From contig NW_025408673.1 in the NCBI RefSeq assembly GCF_020360975.1, positions 992,001 through 1,056,000 on the forward strand: DNA of 64,000 bases, read 5' to 3'. The translations under genes and the position numbers were made by a program. This stretch comes from Hirsutella rhossiliensis (lineage: Eukaryota > Ascomycota > Sordariomycetes > Hypocreales > Ophiocordycipitaceae). The notes beneath the pieces are model-generated. The model searched no databases. It was given only the letters and a program-made list of their open reading frames with translations, and had not been told where the DNA came from. This document shows, one piece after another, positions 12,303 through 25,959 of this stretch; within the stretch, counting starts at the first letter, position 1, and every line of letters begins with the position of its first letter.

Positions 12303-15300
12303 TATAGCCTGCCCTTATAGTAAGAGCATAGCTAATACGGCTTCGGGTTAGTAAGCGTATAGAGGAGGTTCTTAGCTCTATACTTCTCCCTTTACTCGAG
12401 GAAAGCAGGGGCCCTTTCGGGTCCCTAGGCTCTTTTAGACCTACTTAAGGAAAAGGGCCTAAAGAGGAAAGTCCTATAAGAAAGGGGGCCTTCTTAGAAG
12501 GGAAAAACCTAATTAAAATAAGGGGCCCTCTAAAGGGAAAAACCTCTTCCTTTTCTTCGGCTATAGACGTTACCTTCTCGTACGGGCTATTAGCTCCTCT
12601 CGTAGACTCTTAAGGCGGGCCTCTAAGGATAGCTTCTCTCGAACGTCTTCTAGCCTAATTTACTATAAGAAGATAGCTAGCTTCTACTTCGGTAGGGGCT
12701 TCGTAAGACCGTCGGCTTTTATTAATGCCGTTAGAACCTAATAGACGGAAATAAGTCCCCTTTAGACCTCTTAGCGTAACTAATGCTAGTAGATATCGAT
12801 ATACCGTAGCCGGGTCGATAACTTACTATTTTCCGTAAGAATTCGTATAGTCTACGTATTATCGCATTCTATAGCTAATAGGGTCGGAATTTACAGTCGT
12901 AGAGATATTAATAGCCGGCTAAGGAAAATCGCTTCTTTTAACGCTTTTAAAAGAGCTAGTAGCTCTGCCTCCGTACTAGAAGTCGTAACGGTAGCCTACT
13001 TCGAAGCTCTCTAAGCAATAGTTCCTCTAAAAAGGGATATAATATACCCCTATAAGCTCTTTCTATCTAAGGAATTATCTATAAAGGACGAATCGCTCGA
13101 ATAAAGGAAGATTTCGGTAGCTAATTTCTTTCTTTCCTGCCCTCCTAGGCGTAGACTATATAATCTCGTTAAATAGAGATAAAGGATAGCTCTATCTACT
13201 ACTTCTTAATACCTAGGGCTAGGATTCTAGTTATACCTAGCTAGCCGGGAGACCGTAAAAGAGATATCCGGTCTAGTAGAAATAGCTAAAAAAGCAGGAG
13301 CCTACCTTCTATTAATATTAGTGTTTCTCTTACTCCTAGCTTAAAAGGACGGATTAGGTAAAAGCTCTTCGTTTAATATAGCGTAGAGGAAGCTTATCGA
13401 GGGAATTAGGGAGGAATTTATAAGCGACCTTATCGATATAGGCGTCCTAGGTAAGCTAGATAGTCCGTTAGGACCTATTCTAAAGGATTCGTATCCCTAG
13501 AACTACTTTAGCTCCCCTAGCCTAGTTATCTTATACTTTTATTATAGGCCTTTTATAGCCTCCCTAGTAGTTACTTCTTCCTCTTTCGGGTAGGCCTAGA
13601 TAATATCGTCGACGTAGAAGAAGACCGTGATTTTACCCTTCTATATTATACACGGTTCCTAAGGGACTTTCTTAAAGCCTAGGGCTTCGAGGGAACCTAT
13701 TAAATGCTATTGCTAAAGAAGGGGTAATCTTTATAGTCCGTATAGAGCTTTCCTAAGCCGTAGAACCTTTCCTAGCTATTAGAAGCCTAGTAGAAGGCGT
13801 ATATAGATAACTTCTTCTTCCTTAAGTAAGCAGTTAATAAAGGCGTTAACTATATCTATTTAATTAAGTTCGAGGTCGAATTCTACTACTATAGCTATAA
13901 GGGTCCGAAAAGACATCCCTGCTAGGGTAGTTACCCTAGTAGGAAGATCCCCTTTTTCCTACTAGTTCCCGTATATAACTAGCCGGGCTTTATACTTTTA
14001 AAGGAAGCCGTGTTTATTAGTCTTATAGATAAAGACCTACTTATAGCTAAGGACCTATTTTCCTCTTACCTTTTCCTTAAGGACTTCTTCGAAAGACCCT
14101 ATCTCTTCGTATAAGGCTAGGTAGTCTTTCTAGGCCTAGAAAAACTAGTCTCTAAAAGGGTGTCTTTTTAGCTGCTTCTAGTTTACTAGTAGGTCTAGGA
14201 GGTCTCTTTTATATACCTTCCTTGCTAATAGAGGCTTAAAAAGCCGGCCTGCTATAAATGCTCCGTAGGAACCGTCTTTTATAGGCATTAGATAGAAGTC
14301 GGAAAAACGATCGAAATAAGGGAGAGGTTAGTCTTCTTTATTAACCGTATCGGGCCCTATACCTTCCTTTGCTTCTCGAAGTAGGGATAAAAAGGCAGCC
14401 GGGTAATCCTTTAAGAGAGGTGCCTTTCCTACCCCCTTAGGGGTCGAGACGGGAAGACTAACTAAAAAAGCTGCTTCTAGATCTTCTTCTTACGTAGGAG
14501 GAGGCGTAGGTAGGCAGGCGTATTCTAGCTCTACCGCTTTCCTATAGTCTCCTTCTTCGTCTAGATCATCTAATCTAGCAGCTTCCTCTTTTTCTTCGAA
14601 GTTAGCGTTATCCTTAACTACTTCGACGTCGGTTTCTTCTTCCGTTTCCTTGTCTAGGACCTCTTCTTAAGACTATTAAGAAGGGGGGATTTAGATCTTC
14701 TAAATTAGCTAACGTTATATAAGTAAGAGGGGCTATTAATCCTTCTTTCTATCGAAGAAGCTAGATTCGTCGAAAATTATATCCCTAGTCGAAATAACCT
14801 TCTATAGAAGAGGAATCTAGATCCGGAAGATATTCGTAGAATTATACTTAACGAGGTAACTAATAAAGGCTCTAAGATTAAGCTTTCTTTTCTTCTTCCT
14901 TTTTAGCTATATATCGGCAGTTATTACGTATGCCTTATAGCCGTAGGCACGAAGGTAGGCTAGCGAGGCCCTCTTCTTCGTAAAGAGCTCGAGGGGGGAT
15001 TTCTAGTCTATTCCTTAGGTCTTAAAAAGGGTCTCTAGGTCCCTATAGTCCCTTAGTCCCCTAGGGTCCCTTAGGGTCCGGTTCTAAAGGTAATAGGCGG
15101 TCTTAACGACTTCCCTCTAAAGGTCGTATAGAAGCTTTATAGTAAGTCTTATCGTACGGGCCCTTTCTATTATAGTACCCCCTAATCTTTCTGCCCCTCC
15201 GTTCTAGGCCTAGGTATTCGGTGCTAATAGGAGGGGTAAAATGCCTTTTTTTCGAAGCTAATTTAAGATATCCTTCGTAAATAGCTCTCTATTAGACTAT

Positions 15301-16100
15301 ATCTTTTTTACCTCGTAGCTAAAGTAGGATTTTATCTAGTTAACGAAGTCCTAGAGGGCAGACTAGTTATACTTACTTAGGTAGGTCTATAAGAAATAAG
15401 GGAAAACTATCCCTAAATAAGCGTCTATAAAAAACATTACCCTAACGAAGCTTTCCTAGTCCCTAGAGACGTCGGTCTAGTCGACCTAAATTTCCTTATA
15501 CGGCTGGTCCGGCCGTATTAGGGTCCGTCTAGAAATTCGTCTCTTAGTCTTCCCTTAGCCGCAATATTCGTATTCGACGGTCTTTAGGCCCCTTATTTAT
15601 ACGCCCTATTATTAACCTAGCTTATATAAAGCTAGGGGGCCCGGGTAACTAAGTTATACGTGCTAAAGAATGCCGTCTCCTTAGGCTGCTAGAAGAGGGT
15701 CCTTTATACCTACCCTCCTTCGAGTAGGGAAAGCTGATTTCTCGAGTGGTTCCTTCCTAAGGATAGGTCGGAATTCGAGAATAAATTAACCGAATTTCTC
15801 CTCGATAAGACTAATAGTCTAATTCTTCTAAACTAGCCTCGTAGGTTTAGACGTTATATCCTAGAAGATTCCTTCCTCTCGAAGAAGGCAGAAGGAAATC
15901 AGGCTTATTAAAAATCGAGGGCAAAAAGCTACCCTTTTTCGTCGAAGAATTTATATAGACCCGTTAGGTAATTTTATCGTAAAATTCACCCTTCTATATC
16001 CCTCTATCCGTACGGTTAATTCCCCGGCAATAAGATATTCCTTTCGTGCCTTCTTAAAGGACCGGAATCGTAAGAGTATATTATAGATATCGAGGGAAGC
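12303..16100 (-). pseudogene. Copia A1 pol (integrase, RT, RNase H)
   Basis: Degenerate minus-strand polyprotein with copia domain order. The reverse transcriptase active site reads VFFYVDDI at about 13601-13626, the hallmark YVDD of Ty1/copia with both Asp intact. The integrase is upstream on the coding strand (about 14900-16000). The equivalent segment of A2 (40763-40963) keeps a short open run with PLEPDLKDLR, the post-core region of copia integrase. RNase H lies toward 12500-13300. Stops are TAA/TAG from RIP. CA and TG are somewhat more frequent here than in the gypsy elements, which suggests a younger or less exposed copy. Confidence 0.82.
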
Positions 16101-17590
16101 ACTAGAGTTAAGGATAGCTGATTTTCGTAGGGGATAATTAGAGGGCTCTAACGGTTAGTTTTGGCCCTATTAATCCGTAGGGAAGACAAAGGCTAGATTT
16201 ACTATACTAATGATTTTTCCTTGAATTTGCGGCTCGAATAAGGGCAGCGGCGTTAGTTGCTATTTCTTAGCAACCCGAATCTCGTCTATCTTCTTCTATA
16301 ACGAGGGGTCCTCCTTAAGAGACTATTATACTATTTCTTATAGCCTCTTTAAAGGGTTAATTCCTTTAGGTCGGTTTTCCTCGAAGACCTACTAGCAGTC
16401 TTCTAGCCGATAGGGCTTTTTATATACTTAGTAGGTAGGTCGATTCCTTCTTATACGTTGTCTCTTTAAGGAATCCTCGTCCCGATCCGGAAGGTCTACT
16501 TAAAAACCTCCCCTTTTTACCCCTTATTACTAATTTTAACGAAGAGGTTCGATTTCGACTAGTTCCTTAATTTTTCGACTAACGGACTAAAAGGTCTATT
16601 AGGGGACTAGTCGGGCCGGTCTAACTAACGGGACCGGGGCCGGGCCCGGAGTAAGAGGCGGAGCCGGGGCCGGGCCTACGGCAGCCGTTAAAGATAGTAT
16701 TAATGCTCTCGAGGGAGGAGGAGCCGAAGGAGCAACAGCCGCAATAGCAGCAATAAGGGCTGCAGCAGCTATAGGTCGAGCCGTCTAGGTCGAGTGCTAG
16801 CCACGAAGGAATAAGACTGCTTGCTATTATACTCTAGCAGCCTCTTCGTCTAGTTCTCGGCTAGCTTCTCGAAAGATAGTCGAGTAACCGTTACTAATAG
16901 GCTTTATTAGTAGAGATATATCCCGTAGCTACTAGCCGGAAAGAGCTTCTATAAGGAAGTATTAGTTAGCTTCCTCGAGGATTTCTTCCTACTTAGCTAG
17001 CTATAAAGAAGCTAGTAGGTTCCTAGCAGAAAAAGCTCCTAGGTAGGCCGTATAGGTCTTCCTAATACGGTTAGTTATATAACCTCTCGAGGGAGCTATT
17101 AAGGTCTCGAGCTTTAAAAGCTACTGCCTAGGAGTCTCTTCCTCTCGAAGAGAGATTAGCTTTACGGCACTAACGGATTCCGTTTTCGCCGTACGAGTAG
17201 CCGTTAGTAGCTTCGTTTCGTAGAGGTATTCCTTTCGGTAACTCTCGTAGTCGCCTAAGGCAGTAGAAAAAGCTCTCTATTATATAGAGGTTAGCTTAGA
17301 GAAGAGGGAAGCTCCCTCTATAAAGTCCGTTGCCCTAGGACGAAGAGGGGGCTCGAGAGGGTCCTACTTATTAAAGAAGACTAAATTATAGATAGTTCTA
17401 TTTATACGAGCCTATAGCTCCTTTACCTACTTATCCTAATCTTAGGGCTCTATAAGAATCGTCCTACGGACCGTAGGGACGGTAGAGGAGTCGTTTTTCG
17501 ATATTATTACGGAAGAAGAGGGGGTAGAAAAGTCGGTTAAAAATCGGCTTTCTAGTAAGAGGGTATAGGAATACTATTCCTCCCGGGCTT
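16100..17590 (-). pseudogene. Copia A1 gag and protease region
   Basis: The minus-strand interval between the 5' LTR (17596-18048) and the integrase. By position it holds gag and the start of the polyprotein. It aligns with A2 at 41900-42413 and 48480-49480, where copia B is inserted. A G+C-rich segment at about 16610-16790 carries runs of gcag and ggggcc and would encode a low-complexity Ala/Pro/Gly stretch. I did not find a clear CCHC knuckle. The frame is RIP-broken and the start is not defined. Confidence 0.6.
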
Positions 17591-17595
17591 ATAAC

Positions 17596-18048
17596 TCTCA
17601 TGAAGAGATACGAGAAGTATATATAAAATGCACGAAGGTAAAATTAGAAGTAAGGGGTCGGATAGGCAGGGTAGAGGGATTTAATTCTTATAGGAGCAGC
17701 AATAAAGGTAGGGGAGTAATTGTTATATTACCTTAATTGTCCTTCTTTCCTCTATCTAACGCCCCTATTTATACCCGTCTAGCATCTTAATTAATAAAGA
17801 AGATCTTACTTAAAGAAGCTACTAATATCCTTTTAACTACCGAGCTTTTTACCGGTTTTTTCCTTCCTTTGCAGCCGTTTCCGGTATATCCGTCTTATCT
17901 CTCGCTACTTTATACTTTCCCTTATACCCCTACCCTCCTTTCTGTACCTCTTCTTAGCTCCTTCTATACTAGGTGTTTTTAGCTTCCTTAGTCCCTCTTA
18001 CTAAGGGATATCTTCGAGAACTACGAAATTAGGCTACGCTTCGCGATA
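17596..18048 (-). repeat. 5' LTR of copia A1
   Basis: 453 bp, partner of 11833-12290. On the coding strand it is followed by gttataagcccggg, which is shared in this position with copia B and C and is the likely primer-binding site (17583-17596). Confidence 0.88.
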
Positions 18049-18053
18049 TATAT

Positions 18054-21000
18054 AGCTTTTTTAAGTAAAATATAATTAGTCGTAGTCTTCTTTTACTATC
18101 TTTTTATCTAATTTATACTCCTAAAATAAAGTCTAATATATTAGTTTTAAGTTCGATTTATTATTTTAAATTAAAGATAGTTAAGACTAGTTCTTATATA
18201 ATTATAGTCTTAATATAATCGAAAGCTTTATTAGCTTTATTATCCTATATAAATTCTTCTTCCTTCTTTATTACGTTATATAGTAGTACTACGATTTTTT
18301 TAAAATCCTTAATAAATCGTTAGTAGTAATTTATAAATCCTAGGAAACTTTATATATCCTTAACGTTCTTTAATATTAGCTATTCTTTAAATAAGTTAAT
18401 CTTATCTTATTATATTTATATCTTTCTTAATATAATTATATATCTAAGGAAGTTTACTTCTTATATATAGAACTTACCTTTCTTTAGTTTAACTAATAAC
18501 TTTATATTTTAAAGTACGCGGAGTACCTTATAAACGTATTCCTTATATTCTTTTAATATATCTAAGAAGATTAAGATATTATCTAAGTATACTACTATAA
18601 AGATATCTAAGTATTCGCGTAGGATATTATTAATTATCTATTAAAAGGTAGCTAGTATATTTATAAGTCTAAATAGTATTACTAGATATTTAAATAGTTT
18701 AAATTTCGTTTTAAAAGCTATTATTTATTTATATCCCTTTTTTATATATATTAAGTTATAGGCGCTTTTAAGATTAAGGGCTATAAACTATTTTTTACTA
18801 TATAATTAATCTTATAGTTTTAATATAAGTAGTAATAGTATTTAGTCTTTTATTATAATATCGTTTAAGCGTTTATAGTTAATAACTAGTTATAGCTTAC
18901 TATTTTTCTTTAAAATAAATATAACTAGGTAGCTTACTTTAGATATTAACGTTTATATATATCCCTTTTATAGATTCTCGTTAAGGTAGTTATATAGCGT
19001 TTATAGTTACTTTTTATTTAGGTTATAGATCTTATAAAACGTTAAAGTTATTTTATCCTTAAGATAAATTTTATAGTCCTATTAGCTATATTTAAGTAAC
19101 CCTATCTTAAGTTCTTCCTTAAAGAGTTTATTATATTTCCGGTATTTTTAAGGGATATTCTTTATTTTATCTTATAGGCTTTATTCTTTCTTTTAAGAGC
19201 TAGTTTCTCTTAAATTTAGTTCTTTATTAATTTATTTAAGGTCTTTCCTTAGAGTAGTAATAACTCTTTAGATCTTTATATTATATCCTTTATTTTATTT
19301 ATATTAAATACTAAGTTATATAGCTATATTAGTTAGTATATAGGTCCTATTAGTCGATTTTATTATATCTATTAGTTTAGTTATTATTTTTATTTATATC
19401 GCTAAAAGCTATAATAATTTACTTAAATAGTTATCCTTTTTATCTTATTTAGTAGCTAAATTATCGTAAAATTTTACTTTCTTTTAAATCTACTAGTCTT
19501 AGAAACTTATATCTTTATTTTAATATAGCTAGCTAGTTTTCTAGTTAATTAGTAGGTTGCTCTCCTATAGCTATAAAAGCCTTAATATAAAGTCGTATTC
19601 TTTAATATCTATAATATTAAAGTTAACTTATTTATTATAGCCCTAGATATTAATATTAAGGTAATTAGTCTTTATTATAATAATTTTATTATTATAGTTA
19701 AAGGCCTCTCCTTTAATATTTATAAGTTTATATAGATCTTTCTTATATCTTTATATAAGTCGGTAACGATTAATAACTTTAGGTAAAATATAATTACTTC
19801 TTACGCTATAATCTAAAAGTATATATATATAATATCCCGCGATTTAAATATCTAATACTATTTAGTTACTATAGCTTACCGTTACTATATATAGGGTCCT
19901 TAGATCTTATTATATCGTGCTAGTCTATAGCCCTTTTATATATAGTATACCTTATTTTTTACTTAGTCCTTATTTATTTTATTTAGGTATTCTTCTTTAA
20001 TTTATTATTAATATCGTTTCTTTATATTTTCGTTACGTAGTATTATATTAAGGCTTAAGAGACTAATTTCTTATAGCTAATTAAAGATTTCTTATTTCTT
20101 AAAGCTATATCGTTTATATTATACTACTTTATAGTTAATTATATACTATACTTTATAATTCTATTTATTTTTATACTAAAGGTTAAGTTTTCGTTTTATA
20201 TCTTTTTATTTTTTACGTAGTATTTCTATATTAAATTTTCCTTAGTTAAATACGGCTTATAGCCTTTATATATATTACTAATAATCTTTTAGTATACTAT
20301 TATATTATTTATACTATACTTATAATTTTTTATATTTATAAACTCTATAGATTTAGTATATATATTTATTATAATCTTCTTTATTATATTTAACTTATTA
20401 CGTAAGTCTTTAAAAGATTAAAGGTTTAAATACCTTAAAGTAAGTAGCGTTATACTATTCCTTTATTTTAGCGTATTTATAGATTTTATATATCTCTAAA
20501 AGATATCTTATTAATAAACTATAATTATCGCGGTATTTAAGTAGTATACTTTAATTAGGTTCTAATAATATAACTTAGTTATTTAAGTAGCGTTAATTAA
20601 TTTTCTAGTAGTTTAGTTCTATACTTAGGTAGGGTTTTAAAAGTACTTATCCTTTAAACCTAACTAAGAAAGCATTATATTATACCTTTATCTAAAAGTA
20701 TATTATATAATCTAAGTAAACGTATAATATCTATAAAATATACTTATAGTACTTATAAGTAAGTAGTATTTATAGATTATCTTTAAATTCTCTTTATAGT
20801 TACTATTCTTATTATAGAGCTATAAAGGTATTAACTATAGCAATAGCTATAGTATAATATCTTTTATATAGTGCTAGTTAATATCGAATTAATATAGCTT
20901 ATTAGTTTTCTATAAGAATTTAAGGTATTTATTAGGTTTTAATTTTAAGTATTTCTTTAAATTCTTTAAAGTATAAAGCGTATTCTTTAATTATAGTATT

Positions 21001-21550
21001 TTCCTTTAATAGTAAGGGTAGTAGTATAAGTTTATTTTTATCTTTTATTTCTCTAAGTATTTCTTATTTTTTAAAGCTTATATCGTTAATACTTTATTAT
21101 TCCTTCTTAGGTTATTATCTAAGTTTTATATGTATAAGGGCTATATTCTTATCTTCTTTATTATATTATTTATAGACTACTTATTACTATTATCGATTTT
21201 TATTTTATATATCTTCTTAGAATCGTTTACCGTTCTTCTTAATTTAGTCTTAAGAGACTCTTTTAAGATAAGGGTATTTTAGTTCTATAAATTTAACTTA
21301 TTTTTATATTTTAAGGTCCCTTCGTTATATTATTATAAGGGTTTTCTTTAATAGCTTTAAGAACTATCTAGTACTATTCTTATCGCTTAAGTATACTATA
21401 TATTTATTATCGTAGTATATAGTTTAACTAAGGAGTTTATACTTTAGTTCCTATTTATTAATAGCGTTTAAGTATTTCTTACCTTTTAAGGCTAGTACTT
21501 AGTAGGTTTTCTACTCCTTATAAGGTTATCTATATTCTTTAAAGTAATAT
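18054..21550 (-). pseudogene. Gypsy E1 pol, 5' half (protease, reverse transcriptase)
   Basis: Minus-strand frame. The reverse transcriptase active site reads VVYLDNILIF at about 18567-18598 (family form YLDD, second Asp read as Asn). Upstream on the coding strand (about 19000-19500) is the rest of the reverse transcriptase and, further up, the protease and linker. It matches E2 at 52997-56600 nearly end to end, with the same active-site change (53514-53545). Stops are TAA/TAG only. The element has the usual single gag-pol arrangement. The exact gag/pol border is not visible. Confidence 0.82.
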
Positions 21551-22480
21551 CTAAGTTTCCTATAGTTAAAATACTTTCCTTTACCTTTTTATATTATATC
21601 TAAATTTATCTTACCTAGCTTAGTTATATAGGTATAGGTAATAAGAGTTTCGCGCTTCTTTTTATAGTTAGTATATTAGTTAAAGTTATTCCTATAAGAA
21701 GGGTTTTAGTTTCCTCTTCCTTATTTCTTTTCTTAGTATCGCGTATACTATCTATCGTCGATTTATATTACTATAGTAATATAGTCCGAGAGGTTATTAA
21801 GTTAATTTTCTTTATAGAGCTCGTCCTTAACTTCTTTTTTAAGCCTATTATAAAATCATAATATAAGAGGTTTATCGTCTTAATTAAGCTTTAAGGTAAC
21901 TTAATAGAACTTTATAGTATAATCTAATATTAAGATCCTTTATTAAAGTTCTTAAAGTTTCTATTTAGCTTTTTATTCCTTATTAGTTATTCTAAATACC
22001 TTTATAATAGCTTCTTTAAATCCTTAGAAACTAGTAAAGACTTTATCTATCTTATTATCTTATCGCTCTAGATAGTTATTAAGAAGGTCCCTTATAATAG
22101 GTCTATACTAAGTAAGTACCGTTCTAGATAAATAATTTCCTATATAGAGTACCTTTTCGACTAGGTCTAAGAGTTTAGTAAGGTAAAACTAGTAGTAGGC
22201 CTTAAGTTAGGTAAGAAAGTCTTAAAGCGTACTATAAGTACCGTTAAATAGTCCTAGCTATTTTAGTTTAACTACTTCTTTAAGGTCCCTAACTTATCTA
22301 TTACCTCCTTTATTCCTAAGTAACTATACTTTATATTAAAGGGTAATAATCTCGCGTATTATATCCGAAGGCAATATAGTAGCTTTAGAGTTAGTTAATC
22401 TAGCTTACTATATAGGTATATTAATAGTTACGATATTACTTAGAGTAACGTAGTATTATATTAAATAAAAGCTTTTAACG
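21550..22480 (-). pseudogene. Gypsy E1 gag
   Basis: Minus-strand frame next to the 5' LTR. About 21740-21860 reads NRLKKEVKDELYKEN then LNNLSDYITIVI then IDDR, which matches the retrotransposon gag capsid motif of fungal Ty3/gypsy elements. Around 21640-21680 there is a possible knuckle, YTNYKKK, with both Cys read as Tyr. Gag would build the particle. E2 carries the same gene, interrupted by copia C at the position equivalent to 21857. Confidence 0.75.
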
Positions 22481-22832
22481 TATAATAACTAGTATTATTC
22501 TTAAGGGATAAACCTATTAAGGGGTTTATATTAATAGATATAATAGGGCGTAGTCTAAGTAATAATAAGTATATTACGTTAGTAATAAGTTAGAGGTTAT
22601 AGACTATAAACTATAACTAGGTAATTAGAATTAAAGATAGAATTATAATAAAGATCTATAATATATTAAAAGCTAGAGAGCTATTTATTTAAAGGAGTAA
22701 AAGTAAGTAGCTATATATACCTATAGAGACTATCCTTAGATTATAGGCCTAGCTATAATCCTTAACGTTAGATTATATAAGAGTATAGTAATCCTATTAA
22801 TCCTAGATTACTTAGATCTCTATAATCCCTTT
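22481..22832 (-). repeat. 5' LTR of gypsy E1, first part
   Basis: 352 bp of the 457-bp LTR; the remaining 105 bp lie at 32638-32742 on the far side of gypsy G. It matches 8852-9203. The last five bases, ccttt (22828-22832), are repeated at 32633-32637 as the target duplication of G. Confidence 0.9.
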
Positions 22833-23516
22833 TATTATATACTAGTCCCTTAGTATAGGGCTAGTACGTTAACCTTATCGTTTGCCTAGATCTAGTATAG
22901 GTCTAATAGGTAATTAAACGGACTAGCTACTATATATAATTAAATGTATTATATAAACTAGCTACTATATATTATTATACGTATTAAATATAGACTAGCT
23001 ACTAGTCTTTTAAGTTAAAGTAAGAGTAGTAATAACTATCTATATTCTTCTCTACCCGCCTAAGATCTAGTAGGTTCTCTATCTTCTATATATACTATAG
23101 CGAGCATAGGACCTTACTTAGGGCTTTAACCGAGTAATATCTTAACCTTATAATTATATAACGGTAGTATAGTATATTAGCGGTATTTCTTAGTATTTTC
23201 CCTAGATAGGTATAGGTATTTCTCTAATTTCCCTACTATATCCTTATAGTAACTTCTTAGGGAAATATCGGTATAATCCCTAAGGAACTATTATTACTTA
23301 GGAAATTATAGTATATTTCCTATATAATATATCCTTAAGGGAAATCTCTATAAAATATCTATATAATCTACTTAGTTATTATTTCTAGGATTTCTAGGTA
23401 ATTTCCTAGAGTTTACCCGGTAGCTTTTAAGTTCCTTCTTCTACGGGGAGCCTTAGGGAGGGAGGCTGATATTATTATAAGTACCTAGATTATCGACTAT
23501 AGGGTGTCCCGTAATA
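22833..23516 (-). repeat. 3' LTR of gypsy G
   Basis: 684 bp, matching 31947-32632. Ends are tattata and gtaata, suggesting an original TGTTA/TAACA pair. The stretch 23517-23890 just inside holds no recognisable gene. Confidence 0.9.
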
Positions 23517-23889
23517 AATACCTAGGGCGAAAGAATTAACTAACGTTCCCGTTAGTCTCCTATAATATTTAGGCGGGAGTTATACTAATAGGGAATTATA
23601 ATAAAGTTATATAGATTTCTAAGGTTAGTATAAGGAATAACTTATCTTTTATTTAGAACGTAACCTAGTATAACTAATACCGGGGGCGCGAGGCGGCTAA
23701 GCTAAGAGTAAAATACTACTAAGATTAAGGGCGTTAGGTAGCTAAACTAAGGCAATAAATAAGTAAGGCCGGGGGTATAGTATAGCTAAGCTAGGGAAAA
23801 CTAATTATAACTAGGGGCGCTCTATAGCTAAGCTAGTAATAAAACAAATAAGGCTAGGGATACTATAAGGCTAACCTTATAACCGACCG

Positions 23890-25830
23890 TTTTACGCTAT
23901 AAGGGTAAGGGTAGGGCGGGGGATCTCCTTCTTAGCTTCCTCCTTTATTAGTTCCTTAGGGCCTACCGGTATATTAGCTAGGGCATCCTATATATTAGAG
24001 GCTCTATAAATAAGCACGCTATAGGCGTTATTTAGGGCCGGTTTTACTAAGAGTATTATAGCTAGTTTATCGCGAGAGGCTAGAATTTAGTTATAGATTA
24101 TTACTATTAGTACCTATATAGTCGGGCTTAGGTTCTAGAATCCGCCTAAGTACGCGTTAGTAAACTTCTAGTCTAATAAGTTAAAATAGGCTATTATATT
24201 AGCTATATAAGGGCGGGCCGCGGCTGGTATATATAGGGGGCTAACGCGGGCGGCTCTCTAGTAAGCTATAGCGAGCTTAGGCGAGTTATTTAAAAGGTAG
24301 GCGGCGAACGTAAACTAATAGATAAAGCCGGCGGGTACTTTAGCGAGGGCGGCGTACTAGCTAAGTAAGAGGTTAGCGTCGGCCTCCTTATAAATAGCGG
24401 TAAATAGATTTACCTAGATTATAGCCGCGTTTAGGGCTCTATAAACTAGCGCTTCCGACCTAGAGTAGATAATACCTATATAGCCGTCGGTATCGCCTAG
24501 GTTATTATAGTATACTATAAAAGGTACGATAGGGAATAGTCTAGGCTTTCCGCGGCTTAGAACCTAGAAGGGGTTAAGCTTCTATTAAACTAATATCGGG
24601 GCCTATTCCTCGGCGAATAGGTTAGCCCGCTTAGAGGGAATAGAAAGCGGGGCTATAGTAGCGGTAAGTAAGCGTTTAGTAAACGGGTTCCCTAATAGCT
24701 TATCGAATATAAGGTCTACTATACTAGATCCTCCGGTCCTAGCTAGGGTACGCTTAAGGGTCTCTTTAAACTTATAAGTTCTTAGTATACCGGAGGCCTT
24801 ATACTCCTTTATAGCGGCGGCCGTAAATATCTTTAAATAAGTAAAGAGGCACTTTATACTAGTAACGGTAGCGACGATCTTAAGTATCTCGGCGTTTATA
24901 GAGGCTACTTATCTAGATAGGAGCTTATTAATAATATTAGCTAAGATAGTAGCGATCTATACGATTTTAAGGGCGCTAGTTATCCTTTTAGTTTTATTAA
25001 GGAAGATAACTCTATCTAGGTCGTATAGCGATAAGGGAAGAAGCTTATCCTTATTAAACGATAAGGTAAACTACTTATAAGAGTTTTAAGGGGTACTAAG
25101 GGTTTTCCCTATAATGCCTAAAACTAAGGGCAGCGAGTTACTAGATAAATTACTAGAGCTTAATAGTAATAAGGTATAGTCGTCGAAGTAAACGTATAAT
25201 AGAGTATAAGGAATAGGGCGACGGGAAGCGCTAACCTACTATAGTCGGATAGTTAACGTTGCGTTTACCCTTATTTAGGTAGTTATAAGAGTCGTAATAG
25301 TAATATAATAAGCAGCTATATTATAAGGTATAGAGAAATATAGTTAGTTACGTTTACGTAAATTACGGGCTTTAGCTAGGGAAAGAGATAAAAGGGCGTA
25401 GTATATACTATTTTCTACTAAGCCCGCGTTAAGATCGTACCCTTTTCTTATAAAGAGGTCGCGGTAGTTAGTATATATACTATAATTATCTTATTTTTAC
25501 TTAGTAAATACGGCTATATTAGACTTAAGGTTATAAAGGAGCTCTGCTTTATTCCTATATAATTAGACTACTTAGCGGAATCCCTTAAGGCTTAGGCGCG
25601 GCGGTTAGCGGTAGATTTAGTTAGAGAAATACTAGCGAAATACTAGGTCCTTACTACGATACTTATAGCCTTAGATAATAGGAACCTTAAATATAGGTAT
25701 AAGAAGGGCGCGGTTTAGTATAGAAATAGGAGCGTAAAAGGATAGGGAAATTAGGTTCCTAAAATAAAAATAAATATAACTAAATATAGAATTAGGTTAC
25801 TATTTACTATAAGCGGCCTATTAATACTTA
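23890..25830 (-). pseudogene. Gypsy G extra gene downstream of pol, unknown product
   Basis: A single minus-strand frame of roughly 640 codons lies between the end of pol and the 3' LTR, where an env-like gene would sit. The stops I found in it are TAA/TAG at roughly the rate expected if every Gln and Trp codon had been converted, so it was probably coding. Readable pieces include YVYFDDYTLLLL and KASGILRTYKFKETLKRTLA, then PSKRANLFAEE. The composition is rich in Ala, Leu, Ile and Lys. I see no signal peptide, no clear membrane segment and no reverse transcriptase or integrase motif. I do not recognise the family. The plus strand has more stops in the frame I tried. Confidence 0.55.
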
Positions 25831-25959
25831 TTAGCTAGTTAACCTATCCTTAGACTTCTAAGAGAACGAATAGTAATAGCGTATACTATATACTATTATT
25901 TCTCCCTTAGCTATAGCGGCTCGTACTATTATATAGCGCGCGCGCGGAGCTTTTAGGTA

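Larger units (their letters stand above)
11833..18048 (-). mobile_element. Ty1/copia retrotransposon A1, complete
   Basis: LTRs at 11833-12290 and 17596-18048 begin tctcgcgaag (tctcatgaag in the right copy) and end cttcgcgata. The target duplication tatat is perfect (11828-11832 and 18049-18053), and the empty site is present in E2 near 53000. The minus strand reads gag, protease, integrase, reverse transcriptase, RNase H, which is the copia order. It is about 6.2 kb, and less damaged than E. Confidence 0.93.

Noticed and set aside
23890..25830. Plus-strand reading of the extra G segment, to match the antisense pattern of D and E
   Set aside because: The plus frame I tried has many more stops and no sustained composition, so the minus strand fits better.
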